Positions 1 through 12,320 of a stretch of 64,000 bases of DNA are shown here, piece by piece. The notes under the pieces were generated by a model. It was given only the letters and a program-made list of their open reading frames with translations, did not search any database and was not told the origin of the DNA. This stretch comes from Golubevia sp. BC0850 (taxonomy: Eukaryota; Basidiomycota; Exobasidiomycetes; Golubeviales; Golubeviaceae), in assembly GCA_012976225.1 (NCBI GenBank), contig JAAVVG010000035.1, positions 62,001-126,000 on the forward strand. Reading direction: 5' to 3'. The position numbers and the translations under genes were made by a program. Position 1 is the first letter of the stretch, and each line of letters opens with the position of its first letter.

Positions 1-897
1 GGATGACTGAGACTGCGCAGCAACCCACTTTGATTGCATATCTCCAATTCTGCCAGCAAAAGAGGAAATGATTCTAGGAAGAGGATACGTCGAATCTCCC
101 ACACCTAAGCCGGTCCCAAAGGACTTGGACCGAACGAGAAGCTCCTTCAACAGCGACATCGGATATGGATGAACAACTGAAAGGAAAGAAGAAAGAACAA
201 GAGACACAGAAACAAGATTGGAAAGGTCAGCTGATACGAAAGGAGAAGTTTCCAACTGGAACAGCGACGTCGTTCTTCCACTCACCCACTTGTCTATCAA
301 TCTCCGCCTGCCTATTATCATCTCGGACAGTTCCACTCTCTCCATCCATCACGAACGACTGATTAGAGCCAGAGCCGTCTGGCTTGAAGAAGTGTATCAA
401 GGTCGATTTAGACCCATCCTCAGATCTTGAAGCAGGTTCGACGGGGCTCTGAGCTACGGCTCCATTTGAGCTGGAAGGTGATTCGACTTTTTCCTTTCGT
501 TTGCGTTTGGCTGCAGTTGCAGCTCCACGAGGAGCGTCGGCGACGATGCACTATTGAGAGGGAGGAAGAGGAAGAAGATCTCAGGGACACGAATTATTCG
601 GGATGCTTCTTCCTCAGTAGTCGCTGCGCAGTGAACTCACCTCCAATCTGAGAGTCTTGCATCTATGGCACGAAAGCTCTACTGGTAGAGGAGTTGGACT
701 GGCCTGAACTTCTGTATCTGGAAGCTCGCACTGAAAGAGAGAGGGAGTAGAGGTAGGAATGTGAGACGGGTCCCAATCTTCTTCTTGCTATGTTAACTCA
801 CTCGTGTCTTTCTCTGACGGCAGACGAGACAAGACCGTTTAGCGTGCGTTCTATAAGCGGCTTTGGCTGGAGGAGCAGATGTAGAGGTAGAGGCCAT
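1..897 (-). CDS. Zn(II)2Cys6 transcription factor, N-terminal part (runs off window)
   Basis: Likely a fungal binuclear zinc-cluster DNA-binding regulator acting in the nucleus. Exons on the minus strand are 897-802, 730-641, 550-286 and 176-1 (continuing beyond the window), and all phases agree. The cluster is assembled from three exons: CLVCRQRKTR ends exon 1, exon 2 supplies C and then CHRC, and exon 3 opens with the last Cys. The spacing is C-x2-C-x6-C-x19-C-x2-C-x6-C. The third spacer, 19 residues, is longer than usual for this family. A basic stretch KRKRKEK follows and looks like a nuclear localisation signal. Exon 4 gives a conserved-looking segment starting VHPYPMSLLKELLVRSKSFG, which is not a motif I can assign to a target. 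The ATG at 897 is the first before the cluster. About 209 codons are visible and the C-terminus is missing. The target genes are unknown. Confidence 0.82.
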
Positions 898-1804
898 GTA
901 GATGAAGATTTGAGGGACAGGGGACTGATCGAGACACGAGAGTGAAGCTGATTCACGCCTTCCACGGCGGATAATTAGAGTCGCGCGTTGGGTGAAACTG
1001 CTGTGTAAGGTGAACGTGAATTCGTCTCGATTCGTTCTGTCAAGAAGAGGTTGGTTGGATGGAGGACGAGGTATACTGTAGTGCAGAAGTCCGATCTGGC
1101 TCTCGTCGAAAAAATCTGGAACAGATCGCGCACGCACAAGCCCTCAATCTCAACGTCAAAGGATTAGTCAAATAGAGGTCTGCGCAGCCTTTTAGCGTTA
1201 ATTCTGAGCGGTACTGTAAGCCATAAGCTTGTTTGGTTGGGGTTCAAGGCCTCTTCTCCACCACCTGGCCAAAGCCCATATCTCATCCTGGACCTTCTCA
1301 TTACTCGCCTCTGTTGACTACGCCCTGTGTAGCTCCATCAAGAGGTCTTTTCTAAAAGTCTGAGAGCTCTGTGAGGAGGTCTGACAGAATTCCAAGTCGA
1401 AAGTAGGTTGGCGTTCGAGGTTCTCAACAGCCTCGTTAGTTCCCTCCTTGCGCTCTTACCGCTGTTCAAGAGGGATTGAGGTATTACCGAGTCTTCTCAG
1501 ATAGGTATCAATGAAGGCTAGGAAGATCAGAAAGCAGTTGAGCCCAGCGCCTTTGCTCTGCTCTTTATTGGGGGGGGGGGGTCTTTCAGACTCTCTACCC
1601 CCTGAACGACTCATCTTTGGGGGACGCCCATATAAGAAGCCATGTAGTGATAGGCCCTAGAAATCCATGAGTGCACAGGGAGGAAGAAGCAAGAGGGAGA
1701 TCCGAGGATATTTGGGGTGTATAAGCCACCCAGAAGTCAAAAATTACACTCGAAGATCTACAGGCGTCAGAATTGCTTGGAATTGATCGGAAACGCTCTG
1801 GAAA
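898..1804. other. Intergenic: Zn2Cys6 promoter and CBK1 3' side
   Basis: No gene is supported. The stretch lies upstream of the Zn2Cys6 factor and downstream of the CBK1 stop, both on the minus strand. It contains a 12-G run (1570-1581). Open frames here are short and lack splice-consistent extensions. Confidence 0.6.
1570..1581. repeat. Poly-G tract (12 nt)
   Basis: Uninterrupted run of twelve G on the plus strand in intergenic DNA. It could be real, but a run of this length is also prone to sequencing error. Confidence 0.8.
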
Positions 1805-4531
<2,727 letters not shown>

Positions 4532-4773
4532 CAGTAGTCAGTGTTTAAATACTCAGTTCAGAAGGAGAGGTTGGAGTGGTTTGACGTTGATGCGATGGTT
4601 GGCTTGATTCTCGCTGCTATAAATCGAATTGAAATGGCTCGAGCACACTACTGCAGAACGACCAAATCCCCGTAAAGCTCTTTCCACTCTTTCTCTGCAT
4701 CTTCAAGCTTGAACAGTAACTATCCGAATTTAAGGCTCGGATTAGCAGGTCAGGGTTGATCTCTGGAGTTGGA
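4532..4773. promoter_or_regulatory. Divergent promoter CBK1 / GPI2
   Basis: The 242 bp between the two ATGs must hold both 5' UTRs and promoters. No TATA box is evident. Confidence 0.55.
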
Positions 4774-6257
4774 ATGAGTGATCTGGATCCCTGCAAATCA
4801 TCCTCGACGACGAAGAACGAAGCCACTTGCACTACTCTGCCTCCTGACCTTTCGAATCTTTCTCCTTGGCAAAGGTTACTATGGAAGAAACAGCCTTATC
4901 CTGATAATTACGTCCCTAACTCTTTCTTAGACGGTCTAAAGACGAATTGTGAGTGACATTTCAACTTCAGAAGCATCTTCTTCCGATCCCGATTGGAGCT
5001 TTCACCTCCTTCTTTCAATTCTCCACCCCCATCCTTCTCCTTCTGATTCGCTGACATTATAATCTTGACTTCACTCACGTTTGATTCAAATGTCTGACGT
5101 TACCCATGGCAGCCTCGACGCATCTTCCACCTCTCCACTCAATCATCATCTCTTCTCTACCCATCAGTCTTCAATTCTCCTTAATCATGACTTTAATATC
5201 AGTTTTCATTCACTTAAGATCAGGAGCTCTACAAGCCTCACATTTAGTTTACATTTCTCTCTTTCTCCTACTCTCCGGTTATCTCAGTCTTTTCCTAATC
5301 CAATCCCTTTCAACCTTCAAACCTCTAACAATTGACTTCAAGTTCTCGTACATTTTACTTCCATTAATTCTGTTAGCTCTTTCACCAGTCCTGAGAACAT
5401 TAACAGAGGCAACAACGGATGATTCCATCTGGGCATTATCTTCGATTTTACTTTTCATCAATTGGTCTTTAGCTGATTATAGTGACGTTAACCCTTCTTC
5501 TGTAAATCTAAATAGAAGGTCACCTTCAACCTCAATGGGAACTGACGTTTCTGATAAAACGATCTCAGCTGACAATCCAATTCAAAGTCCAAGTATTTCT
5601 TCCAACCCTTCATTTCTCAATTCTTCTCCTACCAAATCAAGAACACCTTCAAACTCAAACAATGATGTTGAATCTAAGTTCTCTACTCAAGTCTTGGAAT
5701 CATCTCCTCCGAAAGCCAGACCGAAAAGACTTCCAATGCCATTACCTACGGGACCATCACTACCTCCAACTCCTCCACCTTTACCTTCTTCACTTTCTCT
5801 TAATGCATCAATTTCAGCCTCTGTAGTGCTAGCTTCAAGGCTTTCATCTTCTTTTCAAGTTTTCAGTTTAATTTTTTTCGCTGCTATTCTATTCGCTGGA
5901 ACTCCAAGATGGAGGACTAAGGTTTTGGAACTCTCTTTGATTGATCAACTTTCAAAATCTGATTCTTTCAAGATCAGACTTTCTCCTAATAAGGTCAATT
6001 CTGATCTTTTCAACAAGGAAATTAAAAACACTTCAAAATTCAATCTCAATCTGCTGCTGAAAATCTTCCCTCCTTTGATTTCTCTCGCTATTTCCTTGGG
6101 ACTTCTAACCTCAATCTCAAGCAGAGTCGCTGTTTTGGCTTTTTTGGTCATGGTCTTCATCAGTTTGGTCTGTCCGATTTGGATGAAATGGGCTCAAAGA
6201 TGGAAGAATGAAATGAGAGGTCCTTGGGATGTTGGGGTCATCAGAGTTAGAAGTTGA
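4774..6257 (+). CDS. GPI2: GPI-GlcNAc transferase subunit PIG-C/Gpi2
   Basis: Multi-pass ER membrane subunit of the complex that transfers GlcNAc to phosphatidylinositol, the first step of GPI-anchor synthesis. Two exons (4774-4948 and 5113-6257, phase 1) give 439 residues. The N-terminal signature WQRLLWKKQPYPDNYVPNSF matches the PIG-C start. Further family landmarks are a SPVLRTLTE motif, an ASVVLASRL segment near the middle, and a GPWDVG motif near the C-terminus after the last hydrophobic helices. PIG-C proteins are usually about 280-300 residues. The excess is a Ser/Pro-rich insertion of about 100 residues between the FINWSLADY helix and the LNASISASVVLASRL helix (about plus-strand 5480-5800), predicted to be a loop. 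The start codon is the ATG at 4774 rather than the in-frame ATG at 4756; the choice does not affect the conserved part. Confidence 0.95.
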
Positions 6258-7212
6258 CGTAGAAACACTTTGGCAAGCAATATCTGTTATCATCAGTGAT
6301 TAATAGAGTTTGTTCGAACTTCACGCTTTGATTTGTTCAGACGTGGCTTATCGAGCACAATTTGAAGACTTCAGACTGTCGTCTTTATCTCGAAAGTCAA
6401 GGAAATGACCTTTGGCTTCAAAGTCTGTCGAAGAGAAGTTCACAATCAGAACGAAAGGAAAGACACTGAATTCAAACTAAGATTTATCGGATGTCGCTAA
6501 AAACAAACAAAGAAGAAAATAAAAGCTCGACCTCAGTAAAACGGAATGATCTTTTATCTTCAAACTTGATCAAACGATCGTTTTAAGGAGCAAAAATGAC
6601 AGCAGTCCTGATTCCGACTCCCAAGAAAGTCAAAGAGGCGGCACCGACTTCTGAAGCTGAATCCGAGCTATGAACCAGTAGATTCTGAACTTTCAGAGTC
6701 TAGGCTGGGTAACTCAGAGGCAGCTGCGGTAGCCTGCGGCACTCGATGCCCTGAGGAAAGGAAATCGGGTTGAGTGGCTTTGTTTAGGAAGGAGATGAGG
6801 ATCCTCCTGTTCGGGAATTGAAGGGCAACAAGGACGTCACATCAGAATGAGGATCTTTTCGAGTATTGCACCTCATATCTTACCGGTTGACCGGAGAATC
6901 CATGTGAACCTCCCGGGAGGATAGAGTGCGAGAGGAAGGGAAAGGGGCTGCAGAGAAATGGGTGAAAAGCTCAGATGTCTTTGAGAGTCGGACTTAGTAG
7001 GGCCTATCATTTGGGACTGAAATACTGTGTAAAAGAAGAGGAGATCAAAAAGGAACCTTGCTTCTGGACAACAGAAGCTGAAGCTGAAGAGTGGATCCCT
7101 TGATACGTTGATGGTTCCTAGAACAACACTCCATGAACTCGCAGATACGAAGGAGAAGTAAACTTGAGCTATTCCTTTGATAGTTTTATGTTTAACGAAC
7201 TCCGGCATCTGC
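6258..7212. other. Intergenic between convergent GPI2 and SPP
   Basis: Shared 3' flank of two convergent genes. No splice-consistent gene was found. A 25-codon ORF begins at 6596 (MTAVLIPTPKK...) but has no supporting context. The 180-codon ORF at 6873-7415 on the minus strand overlaps the last SPP exon in another frame and is a shadow. Confidence 0.6.
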
Positions 7213-9477
7213 CTACTTGACACTCCTCCTACTTCTCCTCCTCCCCCCATTCTCCTCCTCCTCTCCCTTGTCAAATTTATCTCCATTTCCAACCTCCTTT
7301 GGCACCTTCTTCTCTTTTTCATTCTCCTCATCCTCCTCCTTCTCGCCCTCACACCATTCCCAAGCTTCCCTAACCTCCCCTCTAGTCCAAGCCACAAAAA
7401 CCACCGCTCCAACACAAGCAGGACTTAAATAAAGTAAAGCAGGTTGAGCTTTCCTAAAGAAATGCATTACACCCATAGTAGTTGCCAAACCAATGACATA
7501 AGCTATCAAAGTAGCTCTGAAATAAGGTTTGGGAAACTTTCGAAAGGATTTTGTAAAGTTGATGGAAGGGTTTGAAGTTGATGCTAGATGTTGATCGAAT
7601 CGAAGGGAAAGAGCTATGAAGACTCCTGGTTGTAGAGCGCAGTAGAAGGGAGAGAAAGCAGATTCAGAAAAGACAAGTAGAGTGGCAATTAAACTAGAAA
7701 GGTAAAGAAGAGAAACTCACCTGGAATAGCAATATCTCCCAAACCTAACAAAGTCAATTGCCATTTTGGAATTTGACCACCTTCCAAATAAGCATTGATG
7801 ACAGTCAAGAAGTTCTTTGGAAAGACCTATCAAAAAGTTCAAAAGCCAAGTCAAGAAATCGTCAGTCATTTCCCACCAACACTTTCCCCACTTCCCCCTT
7901 CCCTTTCTCTCCTTCTCTTCTCTTCCCTTCCCTCCACTTCTCCCCCACTTCCCTAGACTCACAATCTTTACAGGAGCCTCAAACTGCCTAGCCACGCTGA
8001 CCATCACATCGGTTCCGAAAACCCAAAAAATGTCATATGCGAAAAGTCCACCTTGTGACACGGAAGTATGGCACAGATTGAGGGAAGGAAAGGTTAAAAG
8101 ATAGTCGTCGTGTTCAGGCATCGGTCCAGCGACCGTGTTACACACCTAAAAGTATGCCGCCGGTGGCGAAGGAATCCAAGGACATGAGAGCTATAGCGTT
8201 GTGAGCCAAGGATAGAGCTAGGAGGTTTGAGAGTGGCCAGGGACGATCTAGGAGGAGATAGAGGACGATTGTTAGGAGAGAGAAGAAGAGGGGGAAAAGA
8301 GAGAGGAGGGAGAAGGAGAAGGAGGAGATCGCTGGTTGAGAAGAGGGGGAGATGGAATAGAGAGAGGGGGGAGTGAAAGAATCGGTTAGAGGTTGGTTGG
8401 AGGGAAGGGAGCGAACGGCTAGGAGAGTCTTGATAGAGAAGTGGGATTCGTTTGAGGAGTTGACAAATTGCAAAAAAAGCAGTTCTCGACTCTCCCAAGA
8501 GAAGTTCGCTAAGTCAGAGCTGATGGACTTTATGTTGATCTCAAAGTTTCTCTTCTTTGAGTCATGCAAGACGAACGATCAGAGGCCAAGCAAGAAAAAA
8601 GCTTCCAATTTTTACCCAAGATCCTTGCTCCGAACATCATGACCAGCGAAGCGTTTCTCCCTCTTGCTCAGGTTACTTCCTCTAGAGACTCGAAAAACCC
8701 GAAGTTGTACACCAAGAAGCTTCCGCCTGTCTTTTTCGAGGGGTCTTTTGAGTCAAAGAGCCTTTCGAGAAGAACCTCCCAACTTAGTTTGGGGTCAATT
8801 CATATTTTCCAAGAACCCTTGACCTAAATTCCAGTCTTTCTGTTTTATCTGCAAAATCCCATTCTCTGAATGAATTAACCCGATCACTTTGCTTCTTGAC
8901 TTAAGAGACTTGGTAGTTTCCCCCTCCCCCACCTTCTATGACCCCCGCCTTTTTCTATATCTCAAGCTCCCTAACTCCTGTACTGACGACTCTCCAATCT
9001 CGATACTCAATTATACTCACGTTTTCTACTCTTCTCCAACTTGATCTTCCACCTGCCACCAACTTGATACCACCTCTGCTTTCCAACCAATTTCTTCAAA
9101 ACCTCATTACTAGTTTTACTGACGGCCATGAAGCCAACAACAGCGAAGTAGGAATTCATTAAAAGGTTAATGATGGTAGGATCTACGAATTTGAAGATTA
9201 AAAAGAGAGAGAAGAGAACTATTGAACCAAAGATTGGGAAAAGGTAGGCATCGGAAGAAGTTAAGACTTCAGTTATCTCGGTTGTGGATTCATCTGATGA
9301 ATCTGAATCTGAATTTGAATCTTCCTTCTTGTTTTTCGATTGCTTGATTAGAATTGAAGTGGATTTTGGTGTTTTGAGTGAAGAGAAACTTGCTGTATAA
9401 ATTGGAACGACTGCAGAGGATAAGAGGAAAAGATAGGCAGAATATAATCCCCAATCAGTTGAAGAATCGGATGCCAT
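7213..9477 (-). CDS. Signal peptide peptidase (intramembrane aspartyl protease, A22B)
   Basis: Presenilin-type protease that cleaves signal-peptide remnants and some tail-anchored proteins within the ER membrane. Exons: 9477-9021, 8418-8146, 8051-7963, 7826-7721 and 7625-7213, giving 445 residues. Both catalytic motifs are visible: GGLFAYDIFWVFGTDVMV (YD Asp) and LTLLGLGDIAIPG (GLGD Asp). The PAL element follows as QPALLYLSP. Multiple hydrophobic helices are present and the C-terminal tail is highly charged (Glu/Lys-rich, ending RRRSRRSVK). Exon 2 was placed at the only acceptor that restores phase 1 and gives PVRSLPSNQPLTDSFTPPSL; intron 1 is therefore 602 nt, far longer than others here, and a missed small exon inside it is possible. 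Divergent from JNM1, with 139 bp between ATGs. Confidence 0.93.
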
Positions 9478-9616
9478 CGATCAATGAGAAATGGAATGGA
9501 ATGGTTACTTGAATCAACCTATTGACAAGTTGATTGACAAGTTGATTGACAAGTTGAAAGCAAGTTAGTTGTTTCTTCCTGCTTCTTGACCCACCCACAC
9601 TAACTACCATAACCCA
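9478..9616. promoter_or_regulatory. Divergent promoter SPP / JNM1
   Basis: Only 139 bp separate the two start codons, so both promoters overlap here. It contains a 12-bp tandem repeat (see 9521-9556). Confidence 0.6.
9521..9556. repeat. 12-bp tandem repeat, three copies
   Basis: ATTGACAAGTTG occurs three times head to tail without mismatch inside the divergent promoter, 44 bp from the SPP start and 60 bp from the JNM1 start. It could be a repeated protein-binding site or a neutral minisatellite. Confidence 0.85.
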
Positions 9617-11948
9617 ATGTCAAAATACGCGAATTTACCTGACATTGTAAGTGAAAGACATTCGAACAAATTGAACAAGTGAAGGCAGAATCTTTGATCA
9701 ATCAGAGCACAAGACAAGACAAGAGGAGAGGAGGAGAAGAGAAGTGTTGTTCTAGGTTGAGATGATGGACATCTATCTGCCTATCCTTATCCGCTAATCG
9801 CTATTCTGTTCTTCCCTTCCCACCATTACCAATTGTCAGGATACAGCGCCAGATACCTATCAATTAGATTCTCCGCCCTCCTCACCAACCTTCCCAACAC
9901 CCGACAACGATTCAGATACGACTGCTTCAGCTACAGATCGACAAGCTTCCACTACAGCCCTCAGGAGACCAGCAAGGCAAAATCCTTATCCAGAAGAGCA
10001 CAGTCATGAAATCAACAGAGATTCAATTCAGCCAATTGCCGCGGCAGAGACTTTCAGGAAAGCTACTGAATTCTCGACGCAGGGAGCTGGTGAGTAGGAA
10101 TCAGGATTGAATCGGACTTAGAGTTGGAGCTTAAGCTTGAAATCATTCCAAGGAAGCTGGGTAATTTTGGGCTGACCGAGCTTCGAAGAAGTCATGGCTC
10201 AGCATACTCAGTGAAGGAGAGAAAATGGGGCAGTAGCTCCTGCAGGACGAGATTAGAGATCGCCCTCGGATCCAGTTGGAGCAAAAGCTGAAAGCTGGAT
10301 TGTTTGACAAATCGATCTCAACTGAACTTCCGATTGTTCAAGAAGAATCGTCCAGGGAAGATGAAACTTAAAGAGGAGAATGGAGAAGGAAGGGAAGCGG
10401 GACAGACGATTCAGACTTTCAAGCCTTGTCGAAGGTTCATAGTCTAATTGGAAAAAAGGAGTCAATTTCATTCGTAGCGTACCTCAAGGAGTAGAAGTAG
10501 AGCTGCGAAAGATAAAAAGAGTTTATCCCAGATTCTAATCACTCCCAACTTCGACTTTCTCTAATCTCTCTCTAAATCTCTTTTACTTTTGCCTTTCCCC
10601 TTCCCGCCTTTCTTTTTCAATTCCCCTCCTCCTCCAGATTATTCCTCCTCAATCCGTCCAAGATCAAAACGCGCTCCCCCACTTCCACGAAATCAACCCT
10701 CAATTTATGGTTTAGAATCTTCAATCTATTCAATCGATCCCTCAACTCGAAAATATCTGAAGGATCTAGATCCTTCAACTTCATCTGAAAAGGTTGAAGA
10801 AACTCCTTTGGAGACTTTGAGGAGATTAAGAGCTGAGAGTTTGGAGTTGGAGGAAAGACTTTCAAAGACAAAAGGAGTTGTTGAAGAGGGAGTTGGAGAT
10901 GCAGATGCAGATGCAGAGGGAAAGGCAAGTGAAAAGGCGAATAAGAATGCGAGTCAGGTGTTGTTACAGCTTAAAGCACTACAAGATAGATTGAAAGAAC
11001 CTGGTTTAGAAAAAAAAGCTGAGAAAGATGCAGATGAAGATGGAATGGAAAGTTGGAGAAATGATGCCAGGAATTTGATTGCTAGTCTTTCAAAATCGAC
11101 GAATATTGAAGCTGGGAAGGATGTTGAAGTCCCGAATGGAAATGATGTGGAAAACGAAAAGAGAATTAAAGAGCTAACGACTTTAGATGGAAAGATTAGT
11201 GGAATGGAAGAATTGATTGGAGTTAGAGAGGTTTTGACTGGAGTTGATGAGGTGAGTTTCAAATCGGATGTGAATTTGGGCAATTGGAGCAGGTTTGAAG
11301 ATTAGGAGATTTGGAATAGGTTCCGTTTTGACTCAACGCATGTTCCCCCCCCCCCTTTTCCCCCCATTTTCTTCACAGTCTTCACCTCTTCCAAGACCTC
11401 TACTCCCAACACTTTCAAAATTAGAACATCAACTTCTACTTTTAACTCAACCAAGACATTTAGATGCAATTTCTAGAAGAGTCAAAGTTTTAGCAACTGA
11501 GCTTTCAAGAGTTCATGAAGCTCGACGAAAATTAGGTGAAGAACCTATTCCCACTACCTCAACCGATTCAAAATCCAATTCTACATCCAAAGATCCCTCT
11601 TCATTCAACACTTCTTCATCTTTACTTTCAGATCCAACGACCATTTCTCGTTTAACTTCACTTTCAACACTTCAACCTAGACTTGAATCTTTATTACCTT
11701 TGACTCCTACTTTACTTTCTAGATTGAGAACTCTTAGTTCTTTACATTCAAGTGCTAATAACTTTGAAACTGATTTGGGTGAATTGGAATCTAAGTTTAG
11801 AGGAATTGGTGAAAGACATTTGGAAATGGATGAGATTTTAAGGAATGTTGAAGGTAGTTTGAAGAGCAATAGAGAATTGGTTGATAGGAATTTGAAGGGG
11901 ATTGAGGAAAGGTTGGAAGGATTGGGGAAAAGAATTGAGGGCCTTTGA
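9617..11948 (+). CDS. JNM1: Dynactin subunit 2 (dynamitin, Jnm1-like)
   Basis: Shoulder subunit of dynactin, the cofactor that links cytoplasmic dynein to cargo and promotes processive minus-end transport. Exons 9617-9646, 9840-10089, 10638-11251 and 11379-11948 join in phase to 487 residues. The first exon encodes only MSKYANLPDI, the typical dynamitin start, and exon 2 continues DTAPDTYQLDSPPSSP. The middle holds a coiled-coil beginning ETPLETLRRLRAESLELEERL, and the C-terminal half is another heptad-rich helix after LLPTLSKLEHQL. Intron 2 is 548 nt, unusually long for this window. Intron 3 contains an 11-C run (11345-11355). The last residues (ERLEGLGKRIEGL) remain coiled-coil. I see no disruption. 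Confidence 0.88.
11345..11355. repeat. Poly-C tract in JNM1 intron 3
   Basis: Eleven consecutive C, followed after four T by six more C, forming the pyrimidine tract ahead of the CAG acceptor of exon 4. A length error here would not change the protein. Confidence 0.8.
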
Positions 11949-12320
11949 ACGGATGGTCCTGTACCTCTATTTACTCTATACCAATCACCAACTTTTCTCA
12001 ATTTCAACTGTCATTTTCTTCTTTGATCGACCATCGACAAGAGAAATGGAGATAGAACAACAAGACCAAGCTCACACCGCACCTTAAAAGTGGATTTCAG
12101 AATTTTTATTGCTCCAAGATAAAAGATTAGGGGGGGATGAATTTAGATTTTCAATGGGATTTTATTACAGAGCCGAGATTAAGATGTAGTAACGCGAGGT
12201 CAAATAAAACATTAACACTAGTAGAGAAGTCCAGGGGAGTAGAGAAATTGAGAGCAAGGGGAGAGGTATGAAATTGCTAGAGAACGAGAAAGAGGGAGAA
12301 AGACAAGATCATCGTCGAAT
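11949..12320. other. Convergent 3' flank JNM1 / acyl-CoA oxidase
   Basis: 372 bp between two stop codons facing each other. It is A/T-rich near 12100-12170, as expected for 3' processing regions. No gene seen. Confidence 0.6.

Noticed and set aside
6873-7415. 180-codon minus-strand ORF overlapping the SPP 3' end
   Set aside because: It overlaps the last SPP exon in a different frame, is Arg/Met/Glu-rich from shifted low-complexity codons, and shows no domain.
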